DNA from: OMIS01 sp044350895
GTDB lineage: Bacteria > Patescibacteriota > Microgenomatia > UBA1400 > PJMF01
Reading direction: 5' to 3'
Assembly: GCA_044350895.1 (NCBI GenBank)
Contig: JBILGT010000010.1
Coordinates: 1-40,987 of the forward strand
Length of the DNA: 40,987 nt
A program made the position numbers and the translations under genes. The notes under the pieces are model-generated. The model saw only the letters and a list, made by a program, of their open reading frames with translations. It had not been told where the DNA came from and searched no databases. Shown here piece after piece: positions 33,054 through 39,905 of this stretch (within the stretch, counting starts at the first letter, position 1; each line of letters starts with the position of its first letter).

Positions 33054-34175
33054 ATGGCAAAACAGTCTATCGGCATTGACTGCCGACTAGGAGGGATTGC
33101 TCATGCTGGCATTGGCCGGTACATTGCTGAACTTGTAAAACGAGTTACTAAAAGCACCCACGATATTCGTTGGGTGCTTTTTTGTAGTGATTCTGACCAA
33201 GCAACTGAGTTGCTTGGTAAAAATTACTCCAATGAAATTGAAGTTATATTTGCCCCAATTCGACAGTACAGCATTAAAGAACAGCTAGAGTTACCACGTA
33301 TATTTGAAGCGGCAAAACTTGATCTACTACACGTGCCACATTTTAATATCCCACTCAGTTATAGTGGAAAAATTGTTGTTACAATTCATGACTTGCTCTG
33401 GCATGAATATAAAGGCATGCAAGTGACAACACTTAATCCAATTAGTTACTGGCCAAAATACTGGGCGTATCGATTTATTGCACGTAAAGCAGTGGAACGA
33501 GCCAGTACAATTTTTGTGCCCACACAGACAGTAAAGAAAACTATCGCAACATACTACCCAAAATCAGTATCAAAAATTTTGGTGACAAAGGAAGGAATTG
33601 GGTCACCATTATTAGAATTTACTACAAAGTCATCAACAAAACGAAAGCCCAACACACTCTTATATGTAGGATCACTCTATCCACACAAAAATGTTTCGCT
33701 CGTTTTACAAGCATTAGAAGAGTTGCCCGAATATACTTTAGAAATTGTGGGAGCGCGGACTGCATTTTTAGAACGTTTGGAAGCAGAAGTTCTGCAACGT
33801 AATGTAAAAAGCCAGGTAGTATTTAAAGGTAGACTAAGTGATGCAGAACTTGCACAGAGCTACAAACAAACCACTGCACTCGTACAACCATCAATGTCAG
33901 AAGGGTTTGGTTTAACTGGTTTGGAAGCACTCGCATTTTCAACTCCAGTCCTTGCATCTGACATTCCTATTTTCCACGAAGTGTACCAAGATGCTGCGCT
34001 GTATTTTGACTATACTTCTGTAGAGTCGCTACTACTCGCAATTAAGAAAGTTGCCCAAACATCAATTCAAAAAGAACTTGCTCTAACGGCGGAGACTGTA
34101 ATTAAGCAGTACAGTTGGGAAAAGCTCGCCACCCAAACAATTGCTGGCTACATACGTGCTTTGCAAAAAAATTAA
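33054..34175 (+). CDS. GT4 glycosyltransferase
   Basis: A 373-residue GT-B enzyme of the mannosyltransferase type. N-terminal IGIDCRLGGIAHAGIGRYI, then KIVVTIHDLLWHEY and FVPTQTVKKTI. The C-terminal domain has NTLLYVGSLYPHKNVSLVL and PSMSEGFGLTGLEALAFSTP with the E-x7-E motif. I use ATG 33054; an upstream in-frame TTG at 33015 lies within the previous gene. Codons 33-55 contain two strong RNA hairpins (33150-33183 and 33196-33218) that the protein code does not explain. It is followed 2 bases later by another GT4. Confidence 0.87.
   Translation: MAKQSIGIDCRLGGIAHAGIGRYIAELVKRVTKSTHDIRWVLFCSDSDQATELLGKNYSNEIEVIFAPIRQYSIKEQLELPRIFEAAKLDLLHVPHFNIPLSYSGKIVVTIHDLLWHEYKGMQVTTLNPISYWPKYWAYRFIARKAVERASTIFVPTQTVKKTIATYYPKSVSKILVTKEGIGSPLLEFTTKSSTKRKPNTLLYVGSLYPHKNVSLVLQALEELPEYTLEIVGARTAFLERLEAEVLQRNVKSQVVFKGRLSDAELAQSYKQTTALVQPSMSEGFGLTGLEALAFSTPVLASDIPIFHEVYQDAALYFDYTSVESLLLAIKKVAQTSIQKELALTAETVIKQYSWEKLATQTIAGYIRALQKN
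33150..33183 (+). terminator. terminator-like hairpin inside the GT4 coding region
   Basis: A perfect 11-base-pair stem (aaaagcaccca at 33150-33160 with tgggtgctttt at 33171-33181) and a run of six T through 33183. Three more pairs can form in the loop around one bulged T. By form it is an intrinsic terminator about 100 bases inside the gene, after the stop of the 32603 gene. Confidence 0.6.
33196..33218 (+). other. second perfect hairpin, 10-bp stem with 3-base loop
   Basis: ACCAAGCAAC-TGA-GTTGCTTGGT lies 12 bases after the T-run of the preceding hairpin. It lacks a following T-run. The pair forms a tandem structure inside a coding sequence. Confidence 0.6.
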
Positions 34176-34177
34176 TT

Positions 34178-35389
34178 GTGAAAAAAAATATTCAAGATTT
34201 AAAAGTTGCAGTTGTATACGATCACTTACTCACTCGTTTTGGTGGGGCGGAATTTGTTTTAGAAACAATAATAGATTCCATAAAAAATGTGACGCTCTTC
34301 ACCACAGTTCATGATGAACAAGATGGCTTTCAAACAACTGCACAAGTAATTACATCACCACTACAAAAATATTTACCATTCGTAAAAAAAAGAGAAGTGC
34401 TTGATTTACTTACGCCAATTACCATTGAACAGTTTAACTTTTCAGAATTTGATATTGTTATTTCTATTACTAGTAGTGCAGTGAAAGGAATCATCACGAC
34501 TCCCAAGCAACTGCATATCTGTTATCTTTTGACTCCCACACGGTACTTGTACCATGATGCCGAAGAGTTGCAAAATAGTCATCCATTTTTTTCGCTGCCA
34601 CTTTTAAAAACTGTCATGAAGTGGGTACTCAACTACTTACGATGGTGGGACCAGGTAGCAGCATGGAGACCCGATGCTGTCATAGCAATCTCCAATGTAG
34701 TTGCAAAACGGTGTGAACAATTTTACAGTAGAAATGTTGATGAAATACTGTATCCACCAGTCCGCATTCCACAAAAAAATAAACTAAAATCTCCAACAAT
34801 TTCTGATTCATTTGTACTATGCCTTTCTCGTTTAATGCCATACAAACGACTTGACTTAGCAATTGCAGCAGCACAAATGGCAAAGAAACTATTGGTACTC
34901 GCTGGTGACGGACCTGAAATGCTGAATCTACAAAAACTGACTAGAGATGCAGCTATTGTTCGCCAACCGGAGCAATCTATAGCATCACTCTTTGCAGCAG
35001 CAAAACTTCAAAAAAAATCAGTACTATTTATAGGTAAATGCAGTAAGATTGAAAAGGAAGAATTACTTACCAGTTGTCAGGCTGTACTCATGCCCGGGAT
35101 AGAAGATTTTGGAATTGCAGCTGTGGAGGCTACTGCATTTGGGAAACCTGCAATTCTTTCCGATAAGAGTGGTGCTGCTGAAGTTTTACAGCATGGGGTA
35201 CACGCACTACACGTCAAAGATCAAACTGCAGAAGCATATTGCCATGCGCTTCAGGAACTGGAAGAAAAACGCTTTGACTCACAGAAATTACTGACTAACG
35301 CAGCCCGTTTTTCTCAAGAGCAATTCGTAAGAAAATTTCATAACATCTGCTTTGCAATATCTACAGAACACAGTACAATTGTCAGTTGA
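34178..35389 (+). CDS. GT4 glycosyltransferase
   Basis: A 403-residue GT-B enzyme. It starts with VYDHLLTRFGGAEFVLETI, the glycine loop of a GT4 branch common in polysaccharide clusters, and has HICYLLTPTRYLYHDAEEL, WRPDAVIAISNVVAKRCEQF, FVLCLSRLMPYKRLDLAI and MPGIEDFGIAAVEATAFGKP (E-x7-E). The best start is GTG 34178, 2 bases after the preceding stop; a TTG at 34115 would overlap the previous gene by 61 bases and precede the conserved start with non-family sequence. The last 40 bases hold a promoter for manC. Confidence 0.87.
   Translation: MKKNIQDLKVAVVYDHLLTRFGGAEFVLETIIDSIKNVTLFTTVHDEQDGFQTTAQVITSPLQKYLPFVKKREVLDLLTPITIEQFNFSEFDIVISITSSAVKGIITTPKQLHICYLLTPTRYLYHDAEELQNSHPFFSLPLLKTVMKWVLNYLRWWDQVAAWRPDAVIAISNVVAKRCEQFYSRNVDEILYPPVRIPQKNKLKSPTISDSFVLCLSRLMPYKRLDLAIAAAQMAKKLLVLAGDGPEMLNLQKLTRDAAIVRQPEQSIASLFAAAKLQKKSVLFIGKCSKIEKEELLTSCQAVLMPGIEDFGIAAVEATAFGKPAILSDKSGAAEVLQHGVHALHVKDQTAEAYCHALQELEEKRFDSQKLLTNAARFSQEQFVRKFHNICFAISTEHSTIVS
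35351..35379 (+). promoter_or_regulatory. internal promoter of manC
   Basis: TTTGCA (35351-35356), a 17-base spacer and TACAAT (35374-35379), inside the end of the preceding GT4 gene. A strong ribosome site gaggagga (35388-35395) and the manC ATG at 35399 follow. Confidence 0.5.
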
Positions 35390-35398
35390 GGAGGATTT

Positions 35399-36508
35399 AT
35401 GTCGGAATTAGAACATACATATGCTTTGATACTTGCTGGGGGCGGCGGAACACGACTTTGGCCAAAATCACGTAATGCAACTCCAAAACAATTCTTGAGT
35501 TTGGTTGGTCCAGACACAATGATGCAGTACTCTGCAAATAGAATTGCACAACTTGTTCCATGGGAACGAATCATTGTTATCACCAACGAAAAGTATCGTG
35601 CAGAAATCACCAAACAACTTCCACTTATCAAGCCAGAAAATATTATCGCTGAACCAGCAAAAAAGGATACAGCACTTGCCATGCTCACTGGTGCAATTTT
35701 TGCTCACAATCAAGATCCAGAAGCAGTTGTTATCAACTGTGCATCAGATCACGTTGTAGGTGATGATGCAGAATTTATACAAGTAATGCGAGCTGCCAGT
35801 AGTATTGCACAAAGCGGTGAACACCTCGTCACGGTAGGTATTACACCAACTCGACCTGCCACTGGCTTTGGCTACATTAAAATTGGTCAAGAACTCCAAA
35901 AAGTTGCTGGAAGACTACCAGTATTTAAGGTAGATAGCTTTACAGAAAAGCCAAATGCGGCAACTGCTCAAGCATTTATTTCAACTGGTCGCTACTTCTG
36001 GAACGCCAATATGTATGTTTGGGCTGCCAAGAGTTTAATCGCTTCATTTTCACAGCATAAGCCTGATTTACTCGAGAAATCTGCATCGTTACAAGCTGCA
36101 AATGACAGTGACTTTCATCAAAGACTTGGAGATGTCTACAAAGATGCTGAGGCAATTTCTATTGACTATGCCATTTCAGAGAAAGCTACAAACTTGGTAC
36201 TGTTACCAGGTGATTTTGGATGGAATGACGTTGGCGATTGGAAAGTTGTGTACGATCTTGGCACAAAAAATCTTGAAGGTAACGTGATTATTAGTGATAA
36301 AGCCAATGACACACAACACGCTCTGACTATCAAATCACAGTCCAACTTAATTCATACAAATGGGAGACTTGTGGCACTTGTGGGAGTTAATGATATGATT
36401 ATCATAGACACTGATGAAATCTTAATGATTGTCCCCAAGAACGAAAGCCAGGACGTTAAGAAACTGGTTGAGCGTTTGAAAGAAGAGAAGAAGAACGAGT
36501 ACCTCTAG
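35399..36508 (+). CDS. manC: mannose-1-phosphate guanylyltransferase
   Basis: A 369-residue, single-function enzyme that makes GDP-mannose from mannose-1-phosphate and GTP. The nucleotide signature is complete: ILAGGGGTRLWPKSRNATPK with R19 and K30. Other motifs are INCASDHVVGDDAEF, FGYIKIG, FTEKPNAATAQ, FWNANMYVWAAKSL, ISIDYAISEK and DFGWNDVGDWKVVY. The C-terminal isomerase domain of bifunctional ManC/AlgA is absent, as is normal for this shorter form. It has the best ribosome site of the window (gaggagga). GDP-mannose would feed the several GT4 enzymes upstream and, through fucose synthesis elsewhere, the GT11 enzymes. Confidence 0.95.
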   Translation: MSELEHTYALILAGGGGTRLWPKSRNATPKQFLSLVGPDTMMQYSANRIAQLVPWERIIVITNEKYRAEITKQLPLIKPENIIAEPAKKDTALAMLTGAIFAHNQDPEAVVINCASDHVVGDDAEFIQVMRAASSIAQSGEHLVTVGITPTRPATGFGYIKIGQELQKVAGRLPVFKVDSFTEKPNAATAQAFISTGRYFWNANMYVWAAKSLIASFSQHKPDLLEKSASLQAANDSDFHQRLGDVYKDAEAISIDYAISEKATNLVLLPGDFGWNDVGDWKVVYDLGTKNLEGNVIISDKANDTQHALTIKSQSNLIHTNGRLVALVGVNDMIIIDTDEILMIVPKNESQDVKKLVERLKEEKKNEYL

Positions 36509-36514
36509 AATCCT

Positions 36515-37138
36515 ATGTTAACCTACGAACAACAAAAGCGTATCTTAGATCTTGTTATGGCGAGTGGTTTGTTTTTCCTCTTTTTGCCGATCTGGTTTAT
36601 TATTCCAATTTTGATCTATTTTGATTCTGGCTTACCAATAATTTTTACCCACAAACGGGTCGGTAAAAACGGTGAATCATTTCGACTCTTCAAATTCAGA
36701 TCAATGGTTCCAGACGCTGATGAGATTCTCCATCATAAAGACAAAAAACTGCTTGAGAAGTTTAAAAGTGGCGATTGGAAAATCAAAAATGATCCAAGAA
36801 TCACTCGACTTGGCAAAATTCTTCGCTCACTCACGATTGATGAGTTCCCTCAGCTCTATAATGTATTTAGAGGTGAAATGAGTATGGTGGGACCACGTGC
36901 GTACGTCAGTACTGAACTAGAAGAGCAGAGTGAGCGATATCCTGAAACCAAAGAATTCATTCCACTCATTTTATCTGTCAAACCTGGTATAACTGGCCCT
37001 TGGCAGACAAGTGGTAGAAATGAAGTCCCATTCCCAAATCGAGCTCGCTTAGATGCAGAATATGCCAAAAAGCCTTCCATCTGGAAGGACATTATGATTC
37101 TCCTCAAGACACCTCAAGCGATGATTTCTAAATGGTAG
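36515..37138 (+). CDS. initiating sugar-phosphate transferase (bacterial sugar transferase family)
   Basis: A 207-residue monotopic phosphoglycosyltransferase. One hydrophobic segment at about 12-36, then THKRVGKNGESFRLFKFRSM, IDEFPQLYNVFRGEMSMVGP (catalytic D109-E110) and a long C-terminal helix. It transfers a sugar phosphate from a UDP-sugar to undecaprenyl phosphate, the first step of repeat-unit synthesis. It is the short form without the N-terminal helices of WbaP or WcaJ. It follows manC by 6 bases. The sugar moved (glucose, galactose or a HexNAc derivative such as the product of the 13761 enzyme) is not readable. Confidence 0.92.
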   Translation: MLTYEQQKRILDLVMASGLFFLFLPIWFIIPILIYFDSGLPIIFTHKRVGKNGESFRLFKFRSMVPDADEILHHKDKKLLEKFKSGDWKIKNDPRITRLGKILRSLTIDEFPQLYNVFRGEMSMVGPRAYVSTELEEQSERYPETKEFIPLILSVKPGITGPWQTSGRNEVPFPNRARLDAEYAKKPSIWKDIMILLKTPQAMISKW

Positions 37139-37156
37139 CAATTAGGTTGCAACATT

Positions 37157-37165
37157 TGGTATACT
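37157..37165 (+). promoter_or_regulatory. extended -10 promoter of the DUF4012 gene
   Basis: TGGTATACT (TG extension and -10 box at 37160-37165) lies 7 bases before the ATG at 37173, so the mRNA would begin at the start codon. No -35 box is evident and the extension may replace it. Confidence 0.5.
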
Positions 37166-37172
37166 AATACAC

Positions 37173-39167
37173 ATGTTATTAAATCCTGCTCACCCAAACC
37201 TGACTGAACAAGATGAAGACCGCATCCTTACTGAAGTGGCAAATCCTGATTCATCAACCGAAACTGTAACAACACAAGCTCCAAAGAAAGTTCGACGCTG
37301 GAAACGCTGGCATACAATTACAGCTGTTGTCGGTGGTCTTATTTTAGTTGTACTGATTGCAGGTGGCTTAGTTGCTGCCAAAACATACGCAGTCGCGAAC
37401 GAACTTAAAGTCCAAGCTGCAGAAGCAGAAGTAATCGGTCGTGCTGCATATGGCAGTTTCAAAGCTCAGAATCTTCCTGAAGTTAAGGTTCATCTGGGTG
37501 AACTTGATGGCAAACTCAAGTCAATGAATGATTTATACACACAACTCAGTTTTTACAAAAATATTCCTATTGCACGTAACTACTACCTTGATGGAACCCA
37601 TGGACTAGCAGCAGCTGAGGCAGGTCTTAAAGCTGCTAATCGCTCCATTGATGCCGTTACACCATATGCCGACGTCTTAGGCTTTACTGGTGAAGGTACC
37701 TTCGCTGGTGGGACTACTGAGGATCGTTTAAAGTTGATTCTCCAAACGTTGCAAAAAATAATGCCAGAGCTTGATGCAATCACCGCTGATCTTAAAGTTG
37801 TTGAGCAAGAACTTGCTCAAATTGATCCAGCTCGATACCCGGAAGATTTTCAAGGTAAAAACCTCAAATCAATAATTACTGAAGCACAAAGTTTCAGTAG
37901 TGGTGCAGTTGTCGCTATGACAGAGTACCGTCCAGTTATTGAACAACTGCCTTCAATTGCAGGCGGCACTGGAACTCGACGTAAATACTTAATCCTCTTC
38001 CAAAACGACAATGAACTCCGTCCAACTGGTGGATTCTTAACAGCATTTGCCGTCGTCAACGTTGAAGATGGTAAAGTCATTCCAGAGAAATCTGACGACA
38101 TTTATGAATTAGATAAGAAATTTAAAAAGAAGTTACCAATTCCAGAAGCGTTGGGACGATACCTCACCACCGAAACTCGCTGGAACTTACGTGACATGAA
38201 TATTTATCCTGACTTCAAAACGTCTATGGACAAATTTCACGCCGAGTACAGTAATATTCCAGGTGAACCAGATAATTTGGACGGAATCATTGCAGTAGAC
38301 ACTGAGTTCTTAAAAACACTCGTGACTATCCTTGGTCCTATTAATGTCCCAGGATATGGAACATTTAGTGCTGAGAATGAACCAAAGTGTGACTGTCCTC
38401 AGATCATCTACGCACTCTCTGAGATCATCACTCGTCCAACACCGTACATTCGAGAAGATCGTAAAGGTATTATCGGACCACTGATGCGCGAGTTACTCAC
38501 TCGAGCATATGGTGCACCAAAACAGCAATGGCCTGACTTATTCAACGAAGGCTTTAAAGCATTGCAAGGTCGTCATATTCAGCTGTACTTCTTGGATGAA
38601 AAAGCTCAAGCTGCAGCTGAGACAATCAACGCAGCAGGTCGCTTACTACCTCCGGATACAGAGAAAGACTTCTTTGCACTGGTCAATGCCAACTTAGGTG
38701 GTGCAAAGTCCAATCTCTTTGTGACTTACAACGTCAATCAAACTGTCAGTGCTCCAAGTAATGGACAGATTGAGAAAACTGTTGAAATTACCTATGCCAA
38801 CAGCAGAAAAGGTGACAACTGTAATCTTGAAGCTGGATTACTGTGTTTGAACTCAACACTCCGTGACTGGACACGTATCTACGTGCCACAAGGCAGTAAG
38901 TTGGTTTCTGCACAAGGTTTTACCAATGAAGCAAAGGTATACGATGAAAATGGCTTCACTGTAATCGATGGCTTCTTCTTGCTAGAACCAAATTCAACAG
39001 CAAAGTTGAAGTTGACCTATACAGTGCCATATCAGGATACAAAGGAGTATCGCTTGCAAATTTGGAAACAGGGCGGTATCGTGAAGTTCGATTCACTGCT
39101 TGATGTCAATGGTGGTCAAGAAAAAATTGAAGTAGTTAAAGATACTGAATACACCACCGCTTTCTAA
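37173..39167 (+). CDS. DUF4012 membrane-anchored extracytoplasmic protein
   Basis: A 664-residue protein with a short cytoplasmic start, one membrane helix at about residues 48-72 (TITAVVGGLILVVLIAGGL) and a large outward part. The DUF4012 core begins RKYLILFQNDNELRPTGGFL at about 268, followed by WNLRDMNIYPDF, DGIIAVDTEFLKTLVTILGP and HIQLYFLDEKAQAA. The C-terminal part (after about 510) is beta-rich. The family is common in CPR bacteria and Actinobacteria, often near glycan genes, and its function is unknown. It stands downstream of the initiating transferase with its own -10 box. Confidence 0.88.
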   Translation: MLLNPAHPNLTEQDEDRILTEVANPDSSTETVTTQAPKKVRRWKRWHTITAVVGGLILVVLIAGGLVAAKTYAVANELKVQAAEAEVIGRAAYGSFKAQNLPEVKVHLGELDGKLKSMNDLYTQLSFYKNIPIARNYYLDGTHGLAAAEAGLKAANRSIDAVTPYADVLGFTGEGTFAGGTTEDRLKLILQTLQKIMPELDAITADLKVVEQELAQIDPARYPEDFQGKNLKSIITEAQSFSSGAVVAMTEYRPVIEQLPSIAGGTGTRRKYLILFQNDNELRPTGGFLTAFAVVNVEDGKVIPEKSDDIYELDKKFKKKLPIPEALGRYLTTETRWNLRDMNIYPDFKTSMDKFHAEYSNIPGEPDNLDGIIAVDTEFLKTLVTILGPINVPGYGTFSAENEPKCDCPQIIYALSEIITRPTPYIREDRKGIIGPLMRELLTRAYGAPKQQWPDLFNEGFKALQGRHIQLYFLDEKAQAAAETINAAGRLLPPDTEKDFFALVNANLGGAKSNLFVTYNVNQTVSAPSNGQIEKTVEITYANSRKGDNCNLEAGLLCLNSTLRDWTRIYVPQGSKLVSAQGFTNEAKVYDENGFTVIDGFFLLEPNSTAKLKLTYTVPYQDTKEYRLQIWKQGGIVKFDSLLDVNGGQEKIEVVKDTEYTTAF

Positions 39168-39188
39168 AGCACGAGAATCGAAACGATC

Positions 39189-39734
39189 ATGCCTTCACGA
39201 ACGTTTACGATTACAGGGATTGTGTTGAAACGGGTAAATACCGGTGAGACTGACCGTGTGGTAACACTGCTTACCCAAGAGTTTGGAAAAATTGCCTGTG
39301 TTGCCAAGGGAGTGCGGAACTTACACTCGAGTCGCAGAGCCACCCTTGAACCCGGAAACTTTGTCAAAGCAATGTGCGTCAACACATCTTCAATGCCACT
39401 GCTGACCCAAGCTAGTTTAATTTCAGATAGCGGCAACTGCCGCGAATCGCTCAAAAAAGTACGACAGCTACATCAGTACCTAGAAATTATGGATAGGCTG
39501 TTTGTAGAAGAAGAAATTGATCAACAGTTCTTTATGCAGGTTCTAGAAACACGGGAACTAATTGTGGCAGAAGGTACTTCTTTAGACGAAATGCGCGATT
39601 CTTTTGAAAAGATTTTAATAAGCTTGGGTTATCATCATCCCTCAGTACCCATTGATTCAATTCTTAATAAAGTATCCGAACTCACCGAGCGACCAATTCA
39701 CAGTTTTGAGTATTTAGTTGTAAAACCGCAATAA
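39189..39734 (+). CDS. recO: DNA repair protein RecO (short form)
   Basis: A 181-residue protein. The N-terminal OB fold is typical of RecO: TFTITGIVLKRVNTGETDRV, VTLLTQEFGKIACVAKGVR and SSRRATLEPGNFV. The helical part follows (LHQYLEIMDRLFVEEEIDQ). Normal RecO has about 240 residues and often a zinc motif in its C-terminal part; neither the extra length nor a cysteine pair is present. RecO loads RecA onto SSB-coated DNA with RecR. It lies just upstream of the glyS leader, a gene order I recall as common in CPR genomes. Confidence 0.85.
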   Translation: MPSRTFTITGIVLKRVNTGETDRVVTLLTQEFGKIACVAKGVRNLHSSRRATLEPGNFVKAMCVNTSSMPLLTQASLISDSGNCRESLKKVRQLHQYLEIMDRLFVEEEIDQQFFMQVLETRELIVAEGTSLDEMRDSFEKILISLGYHHPSVPIDSILNKVSELTERPIHSFEYLVVKPQ

Positions 39735-39746
39735 ACTTAGTACAAT
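39718..39746 (+). promoter_or_regulatory. promoter of the glyS T-box leader
   Basis: TTGTAA (39718-39723), exactly 17 bases, then TACAAT (39741-39746). The start point would be near 39753. It lies over the last codons of recO. Confidence 0.65.
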
Positions 39747-39752
39747 AAAACC

Positions 39753-39905
39753 TAAGTGAAGAGAGCGTTGATCGGCTTGGCAACCGTGAGCTCAAACAAA
39801 AGTGAATTCAAATACTTGAATTAACTAGGGTGGAACCGCCCATTTGGGTCCCTAGCAGATATATTCTGCGGGGATTTTTTTATTTCCGCAGGCTGAAAGG
39901 ATCAT
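39753..39905 (+). promoter_or_regulatory. T-box riboswitch leader of glyS
   Basis: The conserved T-box sequence agggtggaaccgc is at 39827-39839. Around it, CTAGGG (39825-39830) can pair with CCCTAG (39850-39855) to form the antiterminator. Upstream a 7-base-pair hairpin (39805-39822) fits stem III, and a stem-I-like element with gagagc and gtgagctc lies at 39761-39793. A transcription terminator overlaps the antiterminator at 39849-39881. In known T-boxes uncharged tRNA pairs with a specifier codon and with the T-box and prevents termination. Stem I is much shorter than usual, and the glycine specifier (GGC at 39774 or 39779) is only a guess. Confidence 0.85.
39849..39881 (+). terminator. T-box terminator of the glyS leader
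   Basis: TCCC-ta-GCAGA, a 5-base loop, TCTGC-g-GGGA, then seven T. The left arm shares CCCTAG with the antiterminator, so the two folds exclude each other. This is the classic T-box switch. Confidence 0.75.
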
